From a virus: 54,488 bases of DNA. Of the stretch, positions 45,844-53,424 are shown piece by piece. Under the pieces are notes generated by a model. It did no database searches and was not told the DNA's origin. It saw only the letters and a list, made by a program, of their open reading frames with translations. The stretch lies in IMG/VR virus record IMGVR_UViG_3300003324_000108, positions 1 to 54,488 of that record. One strand, given 5' to 3'. The position numbers and the translations under genes are program-made. Every line of letters starts with the position of its first letter. The first letter of the stretch is position 1.

Positions 45844-46637
45844 GCCGTACGGATCCTTCCCCGCAGGGTGTCCGGGCTGACGACGCGGGAAGGCGTCTTG
45901 AGGTTGTTCGGGTTGTACATGCCGACAATCTCATCGACCATCCGGACGCCGCTCATGCCGATGCGCTCGGGGATGGTGATGACAACACCCTGGCGCACAA
46001 CCTGCGTTGTTCCATCCGGGAGAGCGCAGGGCTGGCCGATGCACGCCTTGTACCACTCGATGGCAAGCAGTCCCGCCGCATACGTCAGTGCCTCGTCCGG
46101 GCCGATTCCCGGGTAGTAGCTGACGGAGAGAGTGTTTACGGACGGATTGGGCGTGCTCGGGAGCGGCTCCGACATGTCCTGGCACAGCGGCCAAGTCCCG
46201 CCATCCTGGCGCACCAGACGGTTCCCGTTGTCCACCCGATAAGCGGACGGATCCAGGACCGCCCCGTTGAGCTTGACAACAATGGGTCCCGACACTTCCT
46301 GGTTCGGCAGGACAATCTCGCTCACCGACGAGCAGGAGCAGTCAGAAGGCCGCGTGCAGCCGCAGGAGTTGTACCAGGTTCCATCCAGCATGTACGGGGA
46401 AAACGACGTGCCAAACGCATTTACCGAAGCTTCCAGCCATGCGCCAGGGTGGCACCGTGCAGCACACGGACGGATGGTGACGGGGCACAGCGACAGGCGG
46501 TAGCCGGTCATGCGCTGGAGCATGTTCCACGCCAGCAGTTCCGACCTGGCCCGCATGGTGGGGTCAAGCTCAGCAACCTCTTCCGGAGAGAGGGAACAAC
46601 CCCAATCCGTGGTGTCTGGATAGCAGTTCGACAGCAT
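45840..46637 (-). CDS. Cys-rich head-to-tail adaptor, 265 aa
   Basis: About fourteen cysteines, including CGCTRPSDCSC. The N-terminus (LSPEEVAELDPTMRARSELLAWNML) is the helical connector motif common to actinophage adaptors, and the end (EIVGMYNPNNLKTPSRVVSPD) resembles their C-terminus. ATG 46637 follows GAAAGGACGC. First connector after the major tail gene. Confidence 0.65.
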   Translation of the reverse strand: MLSNCYPDTTDWGCSLSPEEVAELDPTMRARSELLAWNMLQRMTGYRLSLCPVTIRPCAARCHPGAWLEASVNAFGTSFSPYMLDGTWYNSCGCTRPSDCSCSSVSEIVLPNQEVSGPIVVKLNGAVLDPSAYRVDNGNRLVRQDGGTWPLCQDMSEPLPSTPNPSVNTLSVSYYPGIGPDEALTYAAGLLAIEWYKACIGQPCALPDGTTQVVRQGVVITIPERIGMSGVRMVDEIVGMYNPNNLKTPSRVVSPDTLRGRIRTA

Positions 46638-46686
46638 GTCAGCGTCCTTTCAGTCCGAGGATACCCGGGCACCCCCCGGATATGGC

Positions 46687-46721
46687 ACAGCCCCCGCCAG
46701 GAGAAACCCAGCGGGGGCTGT
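46687..46721 (-). terminator. 11-bp hairpin after the major tail gene
   Basis: ACAGCCCCCGC (46687-46697) pairs with GCGGGGGCTGT (46711-46721). It follows the tail gene stop (46734) on the minus strand. No long U tract, so termination may be partial. Confidence 0.65.
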
Positions 46722-46733
46722 CGTCGTTGCCGA

Positions 46734-48011
46734 TCAGGGGAGCGGGATGGTAACCGTCGTGCTCACCCACACGCCGTTCTGCGAGGCGCGGGCGGTGTAG
46801 GTGCCCGCCTTCGCGTACTTGTGCGTGGTGACACCAGGGGCGGCCACGTAGTCCCAGGTGTCGTCGCCGAAGTCGTAGAACACCGGACCAATCGACGCGG
46901 GGGTGGGGGTGAACTTCGCCGTGTACCCGGAGGTCTCCACCGTGTCCTTCACGCCCGCGAGGGAGGTCAGGGTGGGGAGAGTCGGGTCCAGGAGCGGACG
47001 AGCGCCACATGCGGCGGCAGGCGGGGCCAGGTCCACAACCATGGTCCGAAGAGCCGTGGTCGTGGAAACCGGGGCAGACATGGCACCCGGCTTAGCGTCC
47101 ACGCCAGGCGTGGTCGTCGTCACCGCGACTGCCGGGGTGGTGCCACCCGTGAAGGCTCCCGTCGCCGTCATCTGTGCGACATCGCCGAGCGACGAGGCGA
47201 AGGTGACCACGTAGGGGGTGCCCGGGCCGGGGCCACCCGTGACCGTAGCGTTACCTGCACCGACGTTGCTCAGGTTCGTGATCGCCGTCTGCACCGCAGC
47301 AGCAGCCGCGTTGTACGCGATGTTCGCGGTGGTCTGACCAGCGTACGTCAGGGTGAAGTTTCCACCCGTGGGCGTACCCGTGATCGTCACCGTCTGCACC
47401 TCAGACGACGCCGACGCCGGGTTCAGCATGATGTCCTTGTACGGACCCACCCCCCAGGCGTTGCCCTCCTTGGTGTTGGCACCCGTCACCGTGAAGGTGA
47501 CGCTGTTGTTCTCCACCGTGAAGTCGCCGAGGATGCCACCCGAGAGGAACGGCAGGAGGATGTACCCGTACGACCCCGTCGCGTTGGCACTGGTGCATGC
47601 ATCTCCGGTCGGCGCACCAGCCCACAGCTCCAGGGCGAAGCGGGAGTTGCTCAGGTTCACCTTCGTGTCCACGTCGAAGCCGATGACCGTAGTTCCGTCC
47701 GGACCGAGCACCACTTCCTGGCCGGTGACCAGGCTGAGCAGTTCGGGGTCCACGTTGCAGAACTGGATCTCCAGCCCGTACCCGACGAGCGAGGTCACGC
47801 TGGCCTCGTACACGCAGACCTCGCCAGCGGCGTTGGTCACGTTGATCTCATCGGAGTCCGTGGTGTTGGCGGTGAAGTTGACGGTGATGAAACCAGACGA
47901 AACCGCCTGGGAGTCAACACCATAGACAGGCCGTCCACAGCCGTCGAGGCGCGTAACACGGATGCGACGCCCCTTGACAAAGGACAGGCACTTCGTGACG
48001 TGCGAGGCCAT
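46734..48011 (-). CDS. Major tail protein with Ig-like and PKD domains
   Basis: 425 residues; ATG 48011 follows GGAGTAAGGA. Residues 1-200 form the tube part (VTKCLSFVKGRRIRVTRLDG; PTGDACTSAN). Residues 203-302 are a phage-type Ig-like insert (VQTVTITGTPTGGNFTLTYA, GGPGPGTPYVVTF). Residues 345-425 are a PKD-like domain (YDFGDDTWDY, APGVTTHKYAKAGTYT). The extra domains would decorate the tail surface and may bind carbohydrate. Confidence 0.8.
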   Translation of the reverse strand: MASHVTKCLSFVKGRRIRVTRLDGCGRPVYGVDSQAVSSGFITVNFTANTTDSDEINVTNAAGEVCVYEASVTSLVGYGLEIQFCNVDPELLSLVTGQEVVLGPDGTTVIGFDVDTKVNLSNSRFALELWAGAPTGDACTSANATGSYGYILLPFLSGGILGDFTVENNSVTFTVTGANTKEGNAWGVGPYKDIMLNPASASSEVQTVTITGTPTGGNFTLTYAGQTTANIAYNAAAAAVQTAITNLSNVGAGNATVTGGPGPGTPYVVTFASSLGDVAQMTATGAFTGGTTPAVAVTTTTPGVDAKPGAMSAPVSTTTALRTMVVDLAPPAAACGARPLLDPTLPTLTSLAGVKDTVETSGYTAKFTPTPASIGPVFYDFGDDTWDYVAAPGVTTHKYAKAGTYTARASQNGVWVSTTVTIPLP

Positions 48012-48015
48012 TTCC

Positions 48016-48207
48016 TTACTCCTTCGTGTTGGTGCGCTTACGCGCGGTCTTGGTCGGCTTGGGGTCGGTGGACTCGTCGGCCCCCGGGATAAGGAAGCCC
48101 TCACGGGTGGTGAGAACGTCTTCCTCCTTGAAGCCCCGCTCCACAGCGAGGGCCAGGGCCTTCTTCGCGTTCTCGGCGTCAAGGCCGGGAAGGATGTCGT
48201 ATGCCAT
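48016..48207 (-). CDS. Small hypothetical head protein, 63 aa
   Basis: ATG 48207 follows TAGGAGGAAG. Helical (AENAKKALALAVERGFKEED) with a basic tail (TKTARKRTNTKE). The stop lies four bases before the tail gene start. It may be a head-tail or decoration factor; no family recognised. Confidence 0.7.
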   Translation of the reverse strand: MAYDILPGLDAENAKKALALAVERGFKEEDVLTTREGFLIPGADESTDPKPTKTARKRTNTKE

Positions 48208-48217
48208 GTTCTTCCTC

Positions 48218-48958
48218 CTAGGACACCGGGACGACGTTGATGTAGTTGCAGTCCACGAGGAGCGCAAACACCTGCTCGGCGATGGCGTACTCCTTGTTGT
48301 ACGTGTAGTTCTGAACGCGGTTGACCTCAGGGGTGGAGATCAGGACCGTGAGGCCACCGATGACAGCGACCTTTCCAGCGGTGATCTGACTCGACGCCAG
48401 GACAGGTGTTCCGTTTCCGGTCCACAGGTTCCCAGTGCCGTCACCCTCCAGAGCGCGGGCGGCGAAAGCAGCCTCCGCATCTGCACGGTTCAGGACAATG
48501 ATCGGCAGTCCCACGTAGGCACCGTCAGCCGCGTTCTCGGCAGCTGCGATAGCTGCCGCCACACCCGTCTTTGCGGCTCCCGGAGTCGCCGCCTGGATCC
48601 AGGTGTTGAGCGCAGCCTCAACGGCCCGGTCGGATCCGTTGCTAAGAAGGTTGAGCGCGTCCTGCTCGAAGTCGGATCCATCCAGGAAGCACTCGACTCC
48701 CGCGTAGATTCCGGCTACCGGTGCGATGCCGGTGAGCGTGTTGATGCCTGCGCGCGTCTTCGTGGGCTGCGCCGCGGCGGGCGACGGGTAGCACAGCTTG
48801 ACGTCGCCGACAGCGATCTGACACCCGGGGGACGTGTACTCCACGACACCACCCAGGCCAAGGCGGTTGGGGGCGTCGCGGAACTCAGCGACACTCCGTA
48901 CACCACCACGACGCGGGGAGCGACGGGGGGCGTCCACGTAATGCGTTGCATCAGCCAT
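48218..48958 (-). CDS. Second capsid-like protein, 246 aa
   Basis: The last 70 residues (GTPVLASSQITAGKVAVIGGLTVLIS, then NYTYNKEYAIAEQVFALLVDC, written in pieces) have the order of an HK97-type capsid C-terminus: a PV..S stretch, G..AVIG and an ending NVVPVS. In some actinophages separate genes encode hexamer and pentamer subunits; here a 566-residue main capsid gene lies just upstream. ATG 48958 follows GGAGGGC. Confidence 0.5.
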   Translation of the reverse strand: MADATHYVDAPRRSPRRGGVRSVAEFRDAPNRLGLGGVVEYTSPGCQIAVGDVKLCYPSPAAAQPTKTRAGINTLTGIAPVAGIYAGVECFLDGSDFEQDALNLLSNGSDRAVEAALNTWIQAATPGAAKTGVAAAIAAAENAADGAYVGLPIIVLNRADAEAAFAARALEGDGTGNLWTGNGTPVLASSQITAGKVAVIGGLTVLISTPEVNRVQNYTYNKEYAIAEQVFALLVDCNYINVVPVS

Positions 48959-48983
48959 GTGTTGCCCTCCTCTCGGTAAGAGA

Positions 48984-49016
48984 ACCCCCGGGCCAGCGGG
49001 CTACTGACCCGGGGGT
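48984..49016 (-). terminator. 9-bp hairpin between capsid genes
   Basis: ACCCCCGGG (48984-48992) pairs with CCCGGGGGT (49008-49016), following the main capsid gene stop (49022) on the minus strand. Probably partial termination. Confidence 0.6.
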
Positions 49017-49021
49017 ATCGC

Positions 49022-50722
49022 TCACGGGATGGTGACGCCCGTACCGGCACCGACCTTCGGGAAGCCGGTGGAGCCGAGGGCGTTGATGGTCACGGAGACC
49101 TTCACGCCACCAGCGCAGGTGTTGGCGACGGCGATGCCCTCCTCGAAGAAGGCGGCGGTGTAGACGTTGGTCCCGAGGCCGACGCTGTCGTAGATCGTGT
49201 CGATGGAGAGCACGTCCTTCGCCAGCTTCGTGTAGGAACCAGCGGGCCACATCATGAACTCCAGCACGGTCGGCCAGTTCTTCCACGTCGTGGTGTTGCC
49301 AGTCGCGAGGGGCTGGTAGTCGTACACGAACTGCGGGGCGATGCCGCGGACCGCGAACCACTGCTGGATGGCGGCATCCGTCACGTTCAGCGGGTTGTCG
49401 ATGTTGAGGCGACGACCCACGTCAGCGCGGATGGCACCGAGCGCCCAGATCGGGAACACGGCCTCGATGGTGGCGTTGGGAGCCATCGAGTAGGTGTAGC
49501 GCAGACGAGCCGCCTGCAGTTCCGCGGCGTCCAGGATGTCGGAGGTGGAACCACCCACCTCGGTCCAGTCGATGGCCGCACCGATCAGCGTGCTGATCTT
49601 GTTGATGATGTAGGCGTTCACCTTGTGGGCGTGCGCCACGGCACCGATCTGGAGGACGCGGTTCACCAGCTCCGGGAACGCCGCCTCAGTCAGGACCGGA
49701 GCGGTGACGCAGAAGCCGATGGCGTCGAGGCGAACCTCGGACCACGGCGGGCAGTCGATGGTGTTGCACACCTTGGCGGTGCCAGCGATTGCCTGCGCCT
49801 CGGTCTGGAGGAAGCCCCAGGTCGCGGCGAGGGTCGCGTAGTCGGGACCCTTGGTGAACGAGATGCCACCACGCTTGGCCTGCACCTCCGGGAGGGACAG
49901 GAGGCCGGACACCGTCTCCAGCTCGCAGAAGCCGTAGACCTGCTCAGACGGGGCGCACCAGCCACCAGCGGCGACCAGGTTGCCCCCCGGGAGGCGGGCC
50001 TCCTTGGTGGCCGCGATCATGGTGTCGTACTGGTCCTGAGCGCTCATGCGCTCCTCCAGCGTGAACTCCTGCTCGGCCTTCTGAACCTGCGCGACACCGA
50101 AACGGCGGTGGTTGTCAGACAGCTCGTACTGGCCGGGGTTGATGACCTTCGGCTTCTCGCCACGGCCACCAGCCACGAAGCCCTTGGACCGCGACTGGAA
50201 CGCCTTGGCGACCTCCAGCATGTCCGCAAGCTCAGAGTGCGCCGGGATGCCGGGGACATCCGCCGAGGCGATGAGGCTGAACGCCTTGGGCGTCTCGACC
50301 TCCTCCTCGACCGGAGCCTTGGGGGCGGGGGCGCGGGTGGCCGCGCTCTTGACGGTCTTGGCCGGGGCGGAAGCCACGACGACCTCCTTCTCCGACTCGG
50401 CCTCAGCCTCGTCCTCACCAAGCTCGACGGCGGGGTTCTCCTCGTCGTCCTCTTCTGCCTCGACCTCGTCGGCCTCAGCAAGACCATCCTGGAGGGCGGC
50501 GAGACGCGCGGCACGGTCAGCCTCAGCTGCCTCCATCTCGGCGATCTTCGCGTCGATCTCCTGGGAAGCGGACATCAGGCCCTCGGCCTGCGCCAGCTCG
50601 TCGTCGTTGAGGTCGCTGCCCTTGGCAGCAAGCTCACGGCCCTCGGAACGGGCCTCGTTGCGCAGCTTGCGAAGGTCCTCAATGCTGAGGCCATCGAAGC
50701 TCTCGGGCTTCTTGAATGCCAT
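49022..50722 (-). CDS. Major capsid protein with N-terminal scaffold part
   Basis: 566 residues. ATG at 50722 follows CAGGAGTGAAAATC; an in-frame GTG at 50731 is rejected. Residues 1-150 are acidic, helical and linker-like (LDAKIAEMEAAEADRAARLA region; EVEAEEDDEENPAVE), likely the scaffold-like delta part, cut by the protease during assembly. Residues 200-566 have HK97-fold elements (GNLVAAGGWCAPSEQVYGFC, VCNTIDCPPWSEV, FPELVNRVLQIGAVAHAH). It makes the head shell. Confidence 0.85.
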   Translation of the reverse strand: MAFKKPESFDGLSIEDLRKLRNEARSEGRELAAKGSDLNDDELAQAEGLMSASQEIDAKIAEMEAAEADRAARLAALQDGLAEADEVEAEEDDEENPAVELGEDEAEAESEKEVVVASAPAKTVKSAATRAPAPKAPVEEEVETPKAFSLIASADVPGIPAHSELADMLEVAKAFQSRSKGFVAGGRGEKPKVINPGQYELSDNHRRFGVAQVQKAEQEFTLEERMSAQDQYDTMIAATKEARLPGGNLVAAGGWCAPSEQVYGFCELETVSGLLSLPEVQAKRGGISFTKGPDYATLAATWGFLQTEAQAIAGTAKVCNTIDCPPWSEVRLDAIGFCVTAPVLTEAAFPELVNRVLQIGAVAHAHKVNAYIINKISTLIGAAIDWTEVGGSTSDILDAAELQAARLRYTYSMAPNATIEAVFPIWALGAIRADVGRRLNIDNPLNVTDAAIQQWFAVRGIAPQFVYDYQPLATGNTTTWKNWPTVLEFMMWPAGSYTKLAKDVLSIDTIYDSVGLGTNVYTAAFFEEGIAVANTCAGGVKVSVTINALGSTGFPKVGAGTGVTIP

Positions 50723-50951
50723 GATTTTCACTCCTGTGCTTCGTATGGCGGGTGGGTTATTACGTGAAATCTGCGGGTGAGCTACGCTTCACGACCACCG
50801 CCTACGGCGGAGTGCTAACGGTGACTTTGTACCACGAATGTCATTCCGGCACAAAGAACAGAACCCCGACACGCCGTGTTTCGTGTCAGGGTTCTGTCGT
50901 TTTAGGGAAATTAGTCCGGTTTATCCGGAACGTCTTTAAGGTTCCTTTAGG
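50723..50951 (-). promoter_or_regulatory. Intergenic block with terminator and possible capsid promoter
   Basis: The stretch between the small gene (50952) and the capsid start (50722). A hairpin with U-rich tail on the minus strand is at 50859-50896. Nearer the capsid gene, the minus strand has CACCGTTAGCA at about 50820-50810, close to the TACCGTATAGCAT promoter motif of the other arm, and an ATGACA-like box 21 bp before; weak evidence for a capsid promoter. Nothing else seen. Confidence 0.35.
50859..50896 (-). terminator. 15-bp terminator before the capsid gene
   Basis: On the minus strand CAGAACCCTGACACG pairs with CGTGTCGGGGTTCTG (15 positions, one G-U), loop AAACACGG, followed by TTCTTTG. 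It ends the portal/MuF block on the minus strand and could reset expression before the capsid gene. Confidence 0.75.
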
Positions 50952-51095
50952 TCAGGCCGGACGCCAGGTCCCACCGACACGACGGGCGGCTGCGATGGCC
51001 TCCACCTCCGTGCGATACGACTGCTTCGTGCCATCCGGCTTCGTGACTACATACGACTGCGGCTTGCTGGAACCGCCCTGGCATGCGCACCCCAT
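50952..51095 (-). CDS. Small phage protein, 47 aa
   Basis: ATG at 51095 follows GAGGAGGACTGAG and lies one base after the MuF stop. C-A-C at residues 3-5, then YVVTKPDGTKQSY and a helix (VEAIAAARRVGG). Similar tiny proteins occur near head genes of many actinophages. Function unknown. Confidence 0.75.
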   Translation of the reverse strand: MGCACQGGSSKPQSYVVTKPDGTKQSYRTEVEAIAAARRVGGTWRPA

Positions 51096-51096
51096 C

Positions 51097-53424
51097 TCAG
51101 TCCTCCTCGAAGAAGCTCACGATGCGGGCGGCCTGTTCCGCACGCACCTCGTCATAGAACGGCTCAATGGCAGCGAGACGGCGCTGCCGATCCTCCGCAG
51201 AACGGTACTCGTCCACGGCGGTACGCACGATACCCGCGATCTCCTCGTTCGAGGGGAACAGTCCAGCCGTGATGCTGTCGCGAGCGACCGGGCTGATTCC
51301 GTAAACCGCGTCCAGGTCGTCCGCGTCGATGGCGATGTCCTCCAGGCGCTGACCCTCCTCGCCCTCAGCGACGGCGGACGCTGCCAGCGCGGGACGCGGA
51401 ACCGGGAATCCAGGCACGTTGACGGCGAGCGCGGCGACCAGTTCCAGGCCAGCGGCGGTACGCCGCCAGTCGCCCGAGAGGCACGAAGCCGCCAGGGCGG
51501 TAACCTGCTCCTCGGTGAGGTTGGGGCGCAGCATGCCCGCCACCCAGATGCCGAAGCTGTCCTCGCCCGCGACGACATCAGCCACGACAGTGCCCGTGTT
51601 GTCGTAGTGCTCCACCGCATTCTTCGCGTTGGATCGGATGCTGGCGTGGCCGGTCCCCATGGTGATCTGTCCGACAGGGATCTTTCCCTCGTCGGTCACC
51701 ACGACGCCCGTGCGGTAGAACGCATACCCAGTGTTCGAGTGCGGGGCGGTAACGCACGTGTCCTGGATGCCGATGTGGCAGACGCCCCACGTAGCGAGGT
51801 GCCCGAAGATGCGGCCACCCTCGATGGTGATGGGGGTGGGGCCGGTGAGCCCCGGATCGCGGAACGCCTCCGCGGGCTTGACGGCGATATCCGCCGATGC
51901 GGTCAGAACCATGGCGGTTACCTCCGTGTTGTGATGGCCCTTGCTTCCCTTGCTCCCACCGGCTTCCTGGCCAGGCCAGATGCCGATGGCCTCCTTGTGC
52001 ATGTTCGCACAAGCTCCTGCCAGCCAGTCGGGGTTGGCAATGTACTTCGCCAGCTGTCGGCGGCAGCGATTGAAGTCGCCGGGGACGCCCCAGCGAATCT
52101 TCGCCGCGCCCTTGCCGTGCGTCCAGTAGCGGCGGATGCGTCCGGTCGGGATCGGGTGGGTGATCCACCCGGGTCCGTCATGCGTGCCCGGTGCGAACGC
52201 ATTCTCTCCCTCGTCCGCGAACCGCTCTTCCTCCGCCATCTTCTCGGCGCACTCGGCGCATGCAGCCAGGGCCTCGTCGCTCATCTCGTCCGGGAACTCC
52301 GGACCGAGGGCGATGTACGCCTCCTGGAAAGCGCCGGTCGGAACCATGTCGAACCGGCGCACGCGCACCTGCGAGAACGTCTGCGTGAGGATGTGGCCGT
52401 CCGCGGTGTCGGCGGCGTCGGCCTCCGTGGTCTCAAGGTCGAGCGCCATGGAGTCGGCGATGATCGACACGCCACCGCGGGTACCGTCGATGATGCCGTT
52501 GATCGCATCCGAGGCGTACGGCTTGTCGGGGAAGATAACGCCGCGGTAACGGATCTCCGTGTACTCGCCGTTGTCCACCTTGAAGAACTCGTCCGCACGC
52601 CCGATGATCGCGACGCGGGAGTTGTCGGACCCGTGACCGGACTCATACTCGTAGCCAATGGGCTGCGGCATCTGTCCGAACTCGACAGCGCCGACAGCGA
52701 ACTTTCGCCCGTCGCCCGTGGGCTTGCCCTCGATGGCTGCGACGCCATGCACGGGGATCTCGGTGACCAAGTCCTCGCCGTCCTCGGCCTCGTCCATCGG
52801 CATCTCATCGGCCTGGTCGTCCGCGACAACCTGATCCGTGCTGGCCGCAGTGATGGTGCTCACGGTGAGCGCTCCTTCCACGCGTGCACTCACGAGAATG
52901 CATCGGCAGTTGATCCAGATTTCCGGGGGGCCAACCGGCTCTCCGGGGTAGTGCAGTTCAAATCCTCCAATGTCAAAGGTGCCATCGGAACCGGCAACCT
53001 CCCCATTGGCGTGCCGGTGAGTCTCGCGCACGGCGTCATCGTTCATCGTGACCCAGCGCATGCCCTTGCCGCCATGGGCGCGGTTGCCCAGGTAGGTGGC
53101 ATTGTTGATCGTCGCGGTGGACAGCCAGTACGTAACCCGCTGCACCTCAGCGTCCGTGGGTGGGCTGGAGGGCTTCGCCGTCTTGGACAGCGCCTCGCCG
53201 AGCATGTCGTGGAAGCGCCCGATGAAGATGTCCGGATCTGCGTTCGGGGCTTCCTGCTCGAAGAACTCCAGCCACAGCACGGAGGCGTCCTCGATAAGCT
53301 GCTTGTACCAGTCGCCCTTGGCAGACCAGTTCTCCAGTGCCTTGCGAACCTCGGGGCCGAGATCCTTGTCGGCACCGTTCATGCGGTCGCGGCGGGCAGC
53401 TGCGAAGGCCATGACGGCGTCCAT
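51097..53424 (-). CDS. MuF-like minor capsid protein fused to protease-type region
   Basis: 775 residues from ATG 53424, coupled to the portal stop (TGATG) with GGAG eight bases upstream; an earlier ATG at 53442 is possible. Residues 85-180 have the MuF-like end with MRWVTMNDDAVRETHRHANGE and WINCRCIL. The middle (residues 195-370) has VAAIEG to RRFDMVPTGAFQEAY in a pattern that suggests a prohead protease; a Cys/His segment GGWITHPIPTGRIRRYWTHG to NMHKEAIG follows. Such fusions, called MuF-like fusion proteins in actinophages, join the internal head protein and maturation protease. Confidence 0.75.
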   Translation of the reverse strand: MDAVMAFAAARRDRMNGADKDLGPEVRKALENWSAKGDWYKQLIEDASVLWLEFFEQEAPNADPDIFIGRFHDMLGEALSKTAKPSSPPTDAEVQRVTYWLSTATINNATYLGNRAHGGKGMRWVTMNDDAVRETHRHANGEVAGSDGTFDIGGFELHYPGEPVGPPEIWINCRCILVSARVEGALTVSTITAASTDQVVADDQADEMPMDEAEDGEDLVTEIPVHGVAAIEGKPTGDGRKFAVGAVEFGQMPQPIGYEYESGHGSDNSRVAIIGRADEFFKVDNGEYTEIRYRGVIFPDKPYASDAINGIIDGTRGGVSIIADSMALDLETTEADAADTADGHILTQTFSQVRVRRFDMVPTGAFQEAYIALGPEFPDEMSDEALAACAECAEKMAEEERFADEGENAFAPGTHDGPGWITHPIPTGRIRRYWTHGKGAAKIRWGVPGDFNRCRRQLAKYIANPDWLAGACANMHKEAIGIWPGQEAGGSKGSKGHHNTEVTAMVLTASADIAVKPAEAFRDPGLTGPTPITIEGGRIFGHLATWGVCHIGIQDTCVTAPHSNTGYAFYRTGVVVTDEGKIPVGQITMGTGHASIRSNAKNAVEHYDNTGTVVADVVAGEDSFGIWVAGMLRPNLTEEQVTALAASCLSGDWRRTAAGLELVAALAVNVPGFPVPRPALAASAVAEGEEGQRLEDIAIDADDLDAVYGISPVARDSITAGLFPSNEEIAGIVRTAVDEYRSAEDRQRRLAAIEPFYDEVRAEQAARIVSFFEED

